A program made the position numbers and the translations under genes. The notes beneath the pieces were generated by a model, which was not told the DNA's origin, searched no databases, and saw only the letters and a program-made list of their open reading frames with translations. From Nitrospirota bacterium (GTDB lineage: Bacteria > Nitrospirota > Thermodesulfovibrionia > UBA6902 > BMS3Bbin08): a stretch of DNA of 15,748 bases. Location: contig JACQXH010000063.1 in NCBI GenBank assembly GCA_016208845.1, positions 1 to 15,748 of the forward strand. The letters are read 5' to 3'. Positions 6,673 to 14,577 of this stretch are shown piece after piece; position 1 is the stretch's first letter; the number at the start of each line of letters is the position of its first letter.

Positions 6673-8121
6673 TTACAACAGGCTCAATATGCACTGTGAG
6701 TCAGCTGGATAAGGCCAATTAATATATATAAGCCCTCCGCCCCACCACATGTCGCTACCTCTGAAATTATAAAATACAGGATACGTGTCTACATAGCTTC
6801 CGTCTATATAGTTTGTCTGCCTTCCTATTGCTGTGCCGGGGTAAATGCTTTGACTCGGCAAGTGGCCCCACCAGTCGTCCGGGTCTGGAATGGTTCGGGT
6901 TATATAAAAACTGTATTTAAACCCATAATCAGTCAGAATGAATAAAGCCCTTTTTAAGCTCCCGGCCGGTATATTTGAGGTGTGGTAGCTGTAATCAGTC
7001 GGAGAGGCATTTTTTGGATCAGTTACCGGAGAAAACCTTATGTACATATTTTTAATATCATGCTGATATACATCCCATTCTTCATACCATTGACCATTCT
7101 CATAAACTGTCCATGCCCTTCCGTCATCATTCGCATCTACCTGAGCTATTGCTGAGTCGCTGCCTGCTTCATACCACATCCCATTGATGCATATCTTGTC
7201 ATTATTGTTGTAGACGTCTATCGGCGTGGGCTCGCTGATGTCTTTGAGTCCAACTGCAACAGCGCCTTCTTCCATGCCCAGTTTGCCCTTGAACACTATT
7301 TGAAGATAAACGTCTGTAGCCCAGAGGGGAATTGGGTTTTGCGTTAAGTCAAAGGTGAGCTCTACGGCATTGTCCCTGGGGATTGTGTTTTTACCGTCTT
7401 TTTCAGAGACTACTATATAGGTATATTCTTCGGCTGTGTCCACCATACCGGATTGAAATGGATCACTCAGGGCCAGTTTGTATTTTATGACAAGCTCTAT
7501 GCTTCCATTCGGCATTTCTTCATTGTTTGTTGTGATATTCTTTGCAAGAAGTTTTACCTCTGTGAATCCATTTGCCGGATTGTCTGTCTTGCCGTATACT
7601 CCGGTGTCTGGAAGGGTTATCTCAATGTTGCCTCTAAAGAAATAATTCAACAGCCCTGCGGAGTAGCCTACGGCACGGGGAATGAGTTTTTGGGCGTAGT
7701 CTTCGTGGCACTTGTCGTCCCGGAAGAATGTTCTATAGTAGAGTGATATAAAAGGGTTTATATACTTGGTAAAGTAACCCGGCCTTACAAAGTGTTCGAT
7801 TTCTTCACCGTCTCTCTCTTTCTTTATCCAAAAACTGGTATCCGGAATATTGTCTTCACCCACAATAACTTCCGGCAAAAGATTTTGGTTTAAATACTCC
7901 TGCAGGTTAGTGCTTGATTTTTTGGGATATGGGAAATAATGTTTATTGCCGAAAGAATATTGCTCTGCCGCAAATAAAGTATCATTGCTGAAAAAGTTAG
8001 CGTTTGTATATTCTGCCAATCCCTGATTAATGCCGGCTGAAGCGTTATAACCATCATATGAATTTGTATCATAAAACTGTGTTATCGGAACAAGGTTATT
8101 AATAGAAATATTCAAAGGCAC
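6673..8121 (-). CDS. C-terminal fragment of a secreted zinc phospholipase C/nuclease-like protein
   Basis: The 482-residue ORF begins at a GTG with no good ribosome binding site, and the same frame continues upstream past one stop codon (TAA, 8158-8160): ..FESWAKANYD, stop, INIFAANPIFPNV. So it is the downstream part of the gene starting at 8684, separated by a nonsense codon. Its own sequence is aromatic and Asn/Asp-rich and beta-like, with no catalytic motif. A segment with repeated W-Y-E (NGMWYEAGSD.., NGQWYEEWD) and a D-A-N-D-D-G-R calcium-loop-like stretch lies near 315-350. It is probably the C-terminal extension of the exoenzyme, for surface binding or stability. As a separate ORF it lacks a signal peptide and would not be exported. 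Confidence 0.75.
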   Translation of the reverse strand: MPLNISINNLVPITQFYDTNSYDGYNASAGINQGLAEYTNANFFSNDTLFAAEQYSFGNKHYFPYPKKSSTNLQEYLNQNLLPEVIVGEDNIPDTSFWIKKERDGEEIEHFVRPGYFTKYINPFISLYYRTFFRDDKCHEDYAQKLIPRAVGYSAGLLNYFFRGNIEITLPDTGVYGKTDNPANGFTEVKLLAKNITTNNEEMPNGSIELVIKYKLALSDPFQSGMVDTAEEYTYIVVSEKDGKNTIPRDNAVELTFDLTQNPIPLWATDVYLQIVFKGKLGMEEGAVAVGLKDISEPTPIDVYNNNDKICINGMWYEAGSDSAIAQVDANDDGRAWTVYENGQWYEEWDVYQHDIKNMYIRFSPVTDPKNASPTDYSYHTSNIPAGSLKRALFILTDYGFKYSFYITRTIPDPDDWWGHLPSQSIYPGTAIGRQTNYIDGSYVDTYPVFYNFRGSDMWWGGGLIYINWPYPADSQCILSLL

Positions 8122-8163
8122 GTTCGGAAAAATTGGATTTGCTGCGAATATATTAATTTAATC

Positions 8164-8684
8164 GTAATTTGCTTTTGCCCATGACTCAAAATATGGGTTA
8201 CCTGTGAATGGGTTTTTCCCGAATATTGAATCCTCCGGATGAGCGTCATTTCTTACATGATCAGGCACTGCTGTATCCTGCACAAGGTGCATCTGATGGC
8301 CAAGCCCCCTGAAGGTTCTCGCAAAATATGCCTTCCGGCCTGGTTCATCCGGCGCTTCAGAAAATGGTTGAAAGAGCGGCCCTTGCCGTCAATATAGCCG
8401 ATAGAATATGGGCCAGAAGTGTCTTCAAGCCCTGCGCCTGCTTGAAGCCATTGTGTAATATTTATTGTGTCATTCCATTTTAATTCTTCTTTCAAACCCT
8501 TATTAAATCCAAGTATTTTGAGATAATCACCTTTTGTCTTGCTCAGCACCGAGTTTTCAGAAGCATATTGCGCAAGGGATTTGTGTGTAGTGCCATCCTC
8601 CCATGACAGTGCATTATTGCCAGAGATTGAAATGATACACATTATCAGGATTGCAGAAATGAATCTTAGTTGTAACATAATCAT
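8164..8684 (-). pseudogene. N-terminal part of zinc-dependent phospholipase C/S1-P1 nuclease-like gene (frameshifted)
   Basis: From the ATG at 8684 the protein has a signal peptide that would cleave before tryptophan (..NNALS-WEDGTTHKSLAQYA). A Trp at the mature N-terminus is the first zinc ligand in the phospholipase C/S1-P1 nuclease fold. After SFNHF the frame changes: in the original frame the ORF runs to a stop at 8253, but another frame continues as FSEAPDEPGRKAYF and GHQMHLVQDTAVPDHVRND to FESWAKANYD, the expected metal-binding core (H-x3-H.., HLVQDTAVPDH). So a deletion or frameshift near 8360 breaks the gene, and a TAA at 8158-8160 separates it from the long C-terminal ORF. The start directly follows the stop of the lipoprotein gene at 8685, so they form one operon. 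Confidence 0.78.
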
Positions 8685-9308
8685 CTATCTCCCAACATCA
8701 ATCGGGTTTAAGCCTTGCTCCGCTCTATCTTTGTTGATTTCTTTTAAAATCAGAGATATTTTCTCTTTGGCAGCATCACTTGGAGGGGACGGGGTCCCCA
8801 TATCTCTCCTCCTCTCCTCCAAAGTCAACTTCTTCAAAGGTATTATCGCCTTATTGCCCTCAAATTTGACTTTCTTTTTAGGGTCATAGATTTCTCTGCT
8901 TATCTTAATTTTTTTAACAGGGTCATAACTTTCCTCATATCCTTTCCATCCTCTGTTCTTAAGCCCTTCCCATGGACCTCCCCCTGCATACTCATATCCA
9001 GCCTTGAAAATAATCACATCCATAGGTGCAACATTGCTCATTATCTTTAGTCCCAGTCCTTTTATCTTGAATTCACCGTTTTTATCTGTCACCGTCTCTA
9101 TTGCGTCATAGTAACTGCTTACTCCTCCCCCTGGCGTTACAGTTACTCTGCTCCATGTACCAAGCACGACAACCCCTTCAATGTGTTCTCTGGTGTCTGC
9201 ATCAACAATCCTGCCTTCATATGGGCCGTCTACGCGGGCGGCATAGCAGCTTGAGATAGTCAATACAATTAAAATACTTGCCGCAAGATTACAAATTAAA
9301 GTTTTCAT
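8685..9308 (-). CDS. Lipoprotein with carboxypeptidase-regulatory-like domain
   Basis: 207 residues from the ATG at 9308, chosen over upstream starts because GAGGGAT sits five bases before it and the product then opens with a lipoprotein signal (MKTLICNLAASILIVLTISSCYA; cysteine 21). The mature part contains a beta-sandwich segment of the carboxypeptidase regulatory-like type: GPYEGRIVDADTREHIEGVVVLGTW, then TDKNGEFKIKGLGLK, then DVIIFKAGYEYAGG. The C-terminal third is charged and partly helical (KKLTLEERRRDMGT.., KEKISLILKEINKDR). It is the middle gene of a three-gene minus-strand set, 20 bases after the large gene and directly abutting the phospholipase-like gene. Probably anchored in the outer or inner membrane; exact role unknown. 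Confidence 0.8.
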   Translation of the reverse strand: MKTLICNLAASILIVLTISSCYAARVDGPYEGRIVDADTREHIEGVVVLGTWSRVTVTPGGGVSSYYDAIETVTDKNGEFKIKGLGLKIMSNVAPMDVIIFKAGYEYAGGGPWEGLKNRGWKGYEESYDPVKKIKISREIYDPKKKVKFEGNKAIIPLKKLTLEERRRDMGTPSPPSDAAKEKISLILKEINKDRAEQGLNPIDVGR

Positions 9309-9328
9309 ATATCCCTCGTTGTCATTGA

Positions 9329-10717
9329 TTAATATTGGTATATTTTCCAAATTCCGTCTTTGTCTCTGGAAAAATAAATATAGTAGGTTATGGTTATCGT
9401 TTGACCATTATAATTTTCATTTCTCCTGATGCGGTATTTGGCTGCATTATTGGTTGAATAAATAAGCTGGATATCCTGCATATTTTGAACAAGTTGGGGA
9501 AGCTGGTCAGAGAGCACAGTTAATATTTCACTGTAGGTTTGCTTTGTTTCATCCGTAAAATAACCCACCGCCCCCGCAACATCCTGACTCGCCAGTGCAG
9601 TCTTCATCCCCTCCCACTTAGCCTTCAACAATATATCAAGCTGATTCTTATTCTGAACTATTATTTGGATAGAATCCTGCTGGACAACTCCAAGAGGGTC
9701 GGTGGAGCTTGCTGTAACGTTATAAATCCCCTCTGCTGTCATTCTCACTCTGTATTCATCATAGCTTGACGACAGCCATTCAATTCCGAGAGGACCGCTT
9801 GCTGACATGCTCGATGCATCTATGCTGAATGAGCCGTCTATTTTCAATGTTACCTCAAGGGGAGATATGCCCGATTCTATGTTGGATGATAATTTTATAT
9901 AATTACCGGAAGTAACTGCATTAACAGTTATTGATGTCGTTGCAGTGTTGCCTGCGGTATCTGTTGCAGTAGCAGTGATTGTGTTTGAGCCTCCTGTCAA
10001 AGGCACATTGTTGGCGATGAATTGTGTGCCGTATGCATTGGCTGGAATACCATTCACTATTACCCCTGTCTCATTGCCTGTGTTATTAATAACAGCTCCT
10101 TTGACTGTTACAGAGGGCTTATTTATTGTTGCGCCGTTTGATGGAGTACCAATGGCTAATGTTATGGATGGAGTGACATCCATGATCGTCCCTTTGCCAT
10201 AGGTAAGCTGAGCAAATCTTCCGGCCCATGCGCTTCTGATGTTCTCTATTCCGGGTAATACACTGCTGTTATATGTCCCCGGTCTTGTTATTAGTATAAA
10301 GGCTGTTTTGAATGCTTTTTGTGATGTGGAAGCATTTGGAATCCTCTGCCCTTCCGAGGCAATTATATCATCTATGGTGATATTCCGTGATGTGCCTGTA
10401 ATGGTTGCCCCAACAGATGGTAATTGTGTTTTGTCAATTAATGGATTGTCAATCAGAAGCATAGGCTGAACCTGTGTCTTGTCATACATTCCCATAAGAT
10501 ACAGATCAAGGGAGTTGTAGCATTTCCTTGCGCCTGTGGATGTGAAGGTGCCGTCTTTGTTGTCCTGCCAGTCATTGCCAAGAAGCACAGACGCGTCTGA
10601 ATCAAGGAGATAGCTCCAGTGGCTTCCATCTTTGCCAAGAAGCGCCGTGCTGTCAGAGCCGCTGTCCTTAAATCTCACACTCGCTCCCCACACGTCCCAA
10701 TCCTTCTTCTGTCCCAA
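9329..10717 (-). CDS. 5'-truncated secreted metalloprotease-like protein with Ig-like domains
   Basis: The 462-codon ORF starts only because a TTG lies inside the first CRISPR repeat; genuine homologous text begins near WGASVRFKDSG (about 10693). Residues to about 170 (TALLGKDGSHWSYLLDSDAS, GNDWQDNKDGTFT, NSLDLYLMGMYD) look like the second half of a secreted zinc-metalloprotease-like domain in which an HExxH-type motif would be expected just before the W-G-A; that part is missing here (inference from remembered family pattern). Then come a bacterial Ig-like domain (about 185-270; PSNGATINKPSVTVKG to TDTAGNTATTSITVNA), a second beta domain (about 275-355) and a C-terminal helical/beta NTF2-like segment (KAKWEGMKTALASQDVAGAVGYF to KDGIWKIYQY). 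No signal peptide remains. It heads a set with the lipoprotein and phospholipase-like genes. The break coincides with the edge of the CRISPR array. Confidence 0.8.
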   Translation of the reverse strand: MGQKKDWDVWGASVRFKDSGSDSTALLGKDGSHWSYLLDSDASVLLGNDWQDNKDGTFTSTGARKCYNSLDLYLMGMYDKTQVQPMLLIDNPLIDKTQLPSVGATITGTSRNITIDDIIASEGQRIPNASTSQKAFKTAFILITRPGTYNSSVLPGIENIRSAWAGRFAQLTYGKGTIMDVTPSITLAIGTPSNGATINKPSVTVKGAVINNTGNETGVIVNGIPANAYGTQFIANNVPLTGGSNTITATATDTAGNTATTSITVNAVTSGNYIKLSSNIESGISPLEVTLKIDGSFSIDASSMSASGPLGIEWLSSSYDEYRVRMTAEGIYNVTASSTDPLGVVQQDSIQIIVQNKNQLDILLKAKWEGMKTALASQDVAGAVGYFTDETKQTYSEILTVLSDQLPQLVQNMQDIQLIYSTNNAAKYRIRRNENYNGQTITITYYIYFSRDKDGIWKIYQY

Positions 10718-10964
10718 TCCTTCTTCTATCAGAACATGCTCAGTAACCCATCAGCAGGCAGGGGTTTTGGATGGTTAGGAGGTCCCAATCCTTCTTCTAT
10801 CAGAACATGCTCAGTAACCCATCTTTTGACAGTGAAGGTGAAGTAAAAACGCTGTCCCAATCCTTCTTCTATCAGAACATGCTCAGTAACTTAAAAATAA
10901 ATTAGTAGTTGATTTTGAATCTGGATTGTCCCAATCCTTCTTCTATCAGAACATGCTCAGTAAC
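10694..10964 (-). CRISPR. CRISPR array, four 37-bp repeats and a partial repeat
   Basis: Four identical 37-bp repeats (10711-10747, 10782-10818, 10854-10890, 10928-10964; plus-strand text starts GTCCCAATCC and ends GCTCAGTAAC) separated by unrelated spacers of 34, 35 and 37 bases. A fifth, 17-base partial repeat (10694-10710) abuts the first with no spacer and marks the distal end. In the direction of the cas genes (minus) the repeat begins GTTACTGAGC and ends GGATTGGGAC, and can form a small hairpin UUCU-GAU-AGAA in the middle. The array lies 78 bases downstream of the Cas12-like gene on the same strand and may be cotranscribed. The degenerate copy at the low-coordinate end suggests the leader side is at 10965-11042. 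Confidence 0.96.
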
Positions 10965-11042
10965 GGTTAAACTCTCTCAAACATCCGGGACAATTAGGGA
11001 TTCCGAAGAATCTTGAGACTTCTTTTCGCCTCTTTTTCATAG
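10965..11042 (-). other. Gap between cas12-like gene and array (leader; possible small RNA)
   Basis: 78 bases between the effector stop and the first repeat. On the minus strand it contains GATTC-TTCG-GAATC (10999-11012), a 5-bp stem closed by a UUCG tetraloop, preceded by GTCTCAAGATTCTTC, which loosely resembles the complement of the repeat's 3' half (plus-strand GTCCCAATCCTTCTTC). It may be leader, processing signal or a tracrRNA-like anti-repeat; the match is imperfect and not decisive. Confidence 0.35.
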
Positions 11043-13103
11043 TCACGGAGGAGTTCCAGAGCCCGTTTCGGCACTCGTTTGCATGCTTAAAGAACGGACA
11101 ATCTTCATTTCGATTAAGGACTTAAGAGCTTTGGGCACCTCCTCGTTCCATAAATTCGGCAGAGCAATGCCTGCATGTCCATAGAAGAAAGTATCACCGC
11201 TCCCTAAAGACCCCGTAGCGCGAAGGTCGGACTTGCGCCCTTCCTGTCTCGTCGCCCCCTGAATCTTAGTTCTGGTAACTGTAGGCACAGTTTCCCGTGC
11301 CGCCTCTTGGGCTGAGGCTATTTCCTGTTCAGTCTTCATAAGTATGTTAAACCCGCTGTTCAAATCCCTGTTATGTAACGTATTACATTTCTCGCATTTC
11401 CATTCTCTAATAGATAGATCTTTTTTAGGGCCTGTTTGATATCCACATACACAGCACGTCATAGTAGACCCAGTTTCTCTAATATTGATCTTAGCAAGCG
11501 TCCCAGCTCTTTCAGACTTCTCTTTTACAAGGCGTCTCAGAGTAGCAATGCCACGATCTCTGCCGCCTCGTCTTTGTTTCCTCACTCCCTTCGGGCCCTG
11601 TTTGGATTTCTCCTCCTCAAGGGCTTTTAATTTCTCAGAGGCACCGGCAATACCCTGTTTGACTTCCTTCTTCACGGCCTTCAGTCTTTTTCTGTAGGAG
11701 ACTTCCCGCACCGGTTCCCAATCTCCGATACCTACTATGTCGCATCCTTCGACTAAAGCCCTGCTTATCTTATGGTGCACATCAGCTCTCTTGTTTGCTA
11801 TTTCTAAATTAAACTCGGAAACACGTTGCGCCCACCTTCTCCAGCGTTTGCTCATGCCATCTACGTTGCGCACCTTTGTGCTCCGGAGCCATTTTTCCTT
11901 TTTAGCTATTTCTTTTTCTCTTTCATCAGAAGCCAATTTCTTAATAGCGCTCTTAGTTGAGAAGTTTTTCAGTGCATCCTGAATCTCCTCTTCCGTCCTA
12001 TTCCTTGTCGGCCCACTCTTTCTGGAAAGAGCTTGTTGCATCTTTTCGAGTTTGTCTTTAACTTTACCCTCTTTAAGAAACTTCCAGTCGGCCTCAAATT
12101 GCGCAAGCTCGTTGGTTTGGGAATTCCTGAGCGCAACGGTTAGGGACGTAGATGCACCGGGATCTATGCCTGCATGCCAGCCTGCATTCATTGGGGCGAT
12201 CTGCCATGCGCTATCAGGGACTTCACAACTAAGGACGGCAAAAAACCTACCTGCTTTTGCATTGACCGTAAAGGTCTTTATCTTCGAACCGTCCGGTATC
12301 GGGCGATGATAGGCAATGGGTACCTGCCTCATGCCATCCGGCAGGGCATTAATTACAATAACATGGCCTGATTTATTCCTTTTTAAGATAAGCTTATTAG
12401 TATTGGTATTCTGCGTCTGAGATGCAAATCCCTCACAACGTCTCTTATATCGAGGATCGCCGGTAGCTCCATAGGCGCGCTGCTCCTTAGAGGGATTGCA
12501 TGCAGTGTTCCATTTTTTAGCCTCCGCGGAGCCAGAGATATTAAACCGTACCGGCGAGAGGGTCATGGCACGCGGGCTTTTAAATGAGTCGTCCATGTAC
12601 GTCTTGGCCGCATATCCCGCATAATTATTTATTGCCCCGATGAGCTTCCAATATGTTGGAAGCTTCGGGAGCTTCTTGCCGTCCGTGCCTTGAGCCTTAG
12701 CTTCTTTCCTCGCATTAAGTTCAGATAAATAGCGATCTTTTAATTGTTGTATGATCACATTAGCGTCAAAACATCTGTCATTGATATCAATTAGTTTTCC
12801 GACAAGGTTTTTTACGTCGTAGAGCCGTGCTGTTGACTTTAGGTCAAGGACGGATAAAGATGGGTTTTCGTCTTGAAACTTCTTGATTGCTCCAGGCCTT
12901 TTCCCTCTTGCTTTTTTATCGGATGAAAGGCATGCATTGACAACATGTTTAATCTGTCCCGACAACAAAGCTGTCTTGAGTTTTTTCCTAATCGTAACCG
13001 CCTTGTTCCATTGAATGCGACTTTCGCGAAGGATTCTATTGAGTTGATAACGCTGGGGTCTTGTTGGAAAGATTTCATACTTATAGTTAAGAATATTTGC
13101 CAT
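11043..13103 (-). CDS. cas12: Cas12-like type V CRISPR effector, 686 aa, subtype unassigned
   Basis: RNA-guided nuclease with a TnpB-like C-terminal half. The split RuvC domain is complete: RuvC-I AGIDPGAS (D314), RuvC-II IVGIGDWEP (E463) and RuvC-III HNRDLNSGFNIL (D580). A zinc ribbon lies between II and III (C550/C553 and C570/C573, CCVCG..CEKC). The N-terminus (YKYEIFPTRPQRYQLNRILRESRIQWNKAV) matches the start of TnpB/Cas12 proteins, followed by a helical region (about 40-170) and a beta-rich wedge-like stretch (about 235-300). Lysine/arginine-rich helices follow RuvC-I. About 100 residues continue after RuvC-III (RATGSLGSGDTFFYGHAG..), longer than TnpB. At 686 residues it is well below Cas12a/b and larger than TnpB. 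The ATG is seven bases from the Cas1-Cas4 stop, with GAGGG as ribosome site, so it is cotranslated with the adaptation gene, and a CRISPR array follows. Expected role: crRNA-guided DNA (or RNA) cleavage. A free TnpB is unlikely given this context. Confidence 0.88.
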   Translation of the reverse strand: MANILNYKYEIFPTRPQRYQLNRILRESRIQWNKAVTIRKKLKTALLSGQIKHVVNACLSSDKKARGKRPGAIKKFQDENPSLSVLDLKSTARLYDVKNLVGKLIDINDRCFDANVIIQQLKDRYLSELNARKEAKAQGTDGKKLPKLPTYWKLIGAINNYAGYAAKTYMDDSFKSPRAMTLSPVRFNISGSAEAKKWNTACNPSKEQRAYGATGDPRYKRRCEGFASQTQNTNTNKLILKRNKSGHVIVINALPDGMRQVPIAYHRPIPDGSKIKTFTVNAKAGRFFAVLSCEVPDSAWQIAPMNAGWHAGIDPGASTSLTVALRNSQTNELAQFEADWKFLKEGKVKDKLEKMQQALSRKSGPTRNRTEEEIQDALKNFSTKSAIKKLASDEREKEIAKKEKWLRSTKVRNVDGMSKRWRRWAQRVSEFNLEIANKRADVHHKISRALVEGCDIVGIGDWEPVREVSYRKRLKAVKKEVKQGIAGASEKLKALEEEKSKQGPKGVRKQRRGGRDRGIATLRRLVKEKSERAGTLAKINIRETGSTMTCCVCGYQTGPKKDLSIREWKCEKCNTLHNRDLNSGFNILMKTEQEIASAQEAARETVPTVTRTKIQGATRQEGRKSDLRATGSLGSGDTFFYGHAGIALPNLWNEEVPKALKSLIEMKIVRSLSMQTSAETGSGTPP

Positions 13104-13109
13104 AATCCC

Positions 13110-14552
13110 TCAAACGCAAATCCTTCTATAACAGCAGTCTTCGCATTGCTTTTCACATAAAGTGCCTTTAGGATAATAACACCTTTGAGTTATGTCAAGG
13201 ATTTCTTTTATCACGGCGTGCAAGTTATCAAAGTCTGTCCCGGTTATCGAAATTTCTTCAAGGTGATTCCTACTTCTGGTGTAACAAATAAACCCTCTGT
13301 TTACATCCCTGCCGTAATTTTCCTTTATCAAAAGGCCGTAGAAGACCGCCTGGTAGTGATGGTTCTTAAAAACCGTTCCTTTATACTCGGCATATTTATA
13401 ATCAAGCGGGGCCATTGTGCCGTCTGACAGAGTTAATACTTCGTCAACAATCCCTTTGATATGATATTTCCCGGACGCCAGATAGACGCCGACTTTCTTT
13501 TCGATGCAGCCGATGCGCTTCCTCAGATAATCGACATTCTCTTCCTGCCTGTCTTCAACACTATCCATGTCAGCATCTTTTGTTTCCTTTATCAAACTGT
13601 TTGCAATGGAATGGCACTCTAACTGGATAATGTTCCTTCTCTGGATATTCCTTCCCCTGTACCTGACCGCTTCATCGAGATTACTATTAAGTGCTTCTAT
13701 CAGAACGGCCTTGCCGTCTCTATTCAGAGTAAAGCCGCCCTTTATTTCATCGAAGAATTCAACTTTAACCTTTCGTCCGCTGAAAAGATAAACAACGGGT
13801 TCATCGGCAAATATCCTGAACATCTCTATCAGGTCAAAGACTAGAGATTTTTTATTGTAGTCGTCGGTGTGGAGAAATCCAATATAAGGGTCAAGACCCG
13901 CAATGATGCAAGCCTTCTCAACAAGGGAATAAAGCACACCATATGCATAATTCAGCAAGGCATTAAACTCGTCTTTGGCAGGATTGCGGCTTCTGCCATC
14001 GAATCTGAATCTGTCCGGCATGATATAACTCAAGGCCTCAAAATACATCTTCCCTGCCATACCTTCAAAAGCCATCACAGTGCCCCGTCTATCCTCTAAA
14101 GTTCCAGAGAGGGAAGCAATCTTCTGTTTGATCTCAGTAAGTCCTCTTAATGATTCCTCAAGCTTCCCGGCTTTTTCCTCTCTCGGTCTTTTCAGCCTCT
14201 CAAGAAAATCCATCTGGTTTTCTATCTTTCGTAGGACCCATCCCTTTGTCAACTCAAGTCCTTCATTTTCATCGCTCACCTCAAGCTGTCTCCGCCTTAT
14301 CAGAGTAGTGCTGCCTAACTTTGAATGCCAGACTCTTCCATATGGATTTCCATATTTATCAAGGAATATAACATCAATATTATTTTCTACTGCAAACTGC
14401 AGGGCATCGGTTGAGACATAAGCACTTGTTGCAATCATAATGCTATCAATTTTCTTGATGGACACTTCGGAAATCTTATCATCATTCTTGACAAGGAAAC
14501 AGTCACCGTTTTTCTTCAGATAAGAACCGTATGTGTTGATGACGAGCTGCAT
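13110..14552 (-). CDS. cas1-cas4: Cas1-Cas4 fusion, spacer-acquisition integrase with nuclease domain
   Basis: 480 residues. Residues 1-322 are a full Cas1: N-terminal beta domain (LVINTYGSYLKKNGDCFLV) and helical integrase domain with the metal ligands E163 (FEGMAGKMYFEAL), H228 (GFLHTDDY) and D240/E243 (SLVFDLIEMFR). Residues about 325-480 are Cas4-like: D370 (IKGIVDEVL), D384-Y-K386 (PLDYKYAEY), the Q-x3-Y motif (QAVFYGLL, 401-405) and the C-terminal cysteine cluster (C470, C473, C479 with extra C466, C474) for an iron-sulfur site. The usual N-terminal Cas4 part, with its first cysteine and histidine, is not recognisable; only about 40 residues separate Cas1 from the nuclease core (C314 or C349 might substitute). 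The order Cas1 then Cas4 is opposite to the Cas4-Cas1 fusions I know from types I-G and V-B. No cas2 is adjacent. First gene of the operon, with a palindrome over its RBS. Confidence 0.92.
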   Translation of the reverse strand: MQLVINTYGSYLKKNGDCFLVKNDDKISEVSIKKIDSIMIATSAYVSTDALQFAVENNIDVIFLDKYGNPYGRVWHSKLGSTTLIRRRQLEVSDENEGLELTKGWVLRKIENQMDFLERLKRPREEKAGKLEESLRGLTEIKQKIASLSGTLEDRRGTVMAFEGMAGKMYFEALSYIMPDRFRFDGRSRNPAKDEFNALLNYAYGVLYSLVEKACIIAGLDPYIGFLHTDDYNKKSLVFDLIEMFRIFADEPVVYLFSGRKVKVEFFDEIKGGFTLNRDGKAVLIEALNSNLDEAVRYRGRNIQRRNIIQLECHSIANSLIKETKDADMDSVEDRQEENVDYLRKRIGCIEKKVGVYLASGKYHIKGIVDEVLTLSDGTMAPLDYKYAEYKGTVFKNHHYQAVFYGLLIKENYGRDVNRGFICYTRSRNHLEEISITGTDFDNLHAVIKEILDITQRCYYPKGTLCEKQCEDCCYRRICV

Positions 14553-14554
14553 TG

Positions 14555-14577
14555 TGTACCCTCAATTAAAGGGTACA
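14555..14577. promoter_or_regulatory. Palindrome over the cas1 RBS
   Basis: TGTACCCT CAATTAA AGGGTACA: perfect 8-bp arms and a 7-base centre, three bases from the cas1 ATG. On the minus strand its second arm includes the GAGGG ribosome site, and its first arm coincides with the likely -10 element. It could be a repressor operator or an RNA hairpin that hides the RBS. Confidence 0.6.

Noticed and set aside
9945..10469. Hydrophobic plus-strand ORFs opposite the Ig-like domains
   Set aside because: Antisense to well-formed beta-domain coding sequence; their hydrophobicity comes from complementing Thr/Asn/Gly codons.
10711..10964. The repeats as tandem repeats within a coding gene instead of CRISPR
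   Set aside because: Repeats are identical, spacers unrelated and of 34-37 bases, and a stop codon precedes the terminal repeat in the gene's frame; cas genes are adjacent.
11043..13103. Effector as an IS605/IS607-type TnpB of a transposon
   Set aside because: No transposon ends, no tnpA, seven bases from cas1-cas4 and followed by a CRISPR array.
13185..13427. 80-residue plus-strand ORF of Cas2-like size near cas1
   Set aside because: It is antisense to the conserved Cas4 core, has no Cas2 motif and no ribosome binding site.
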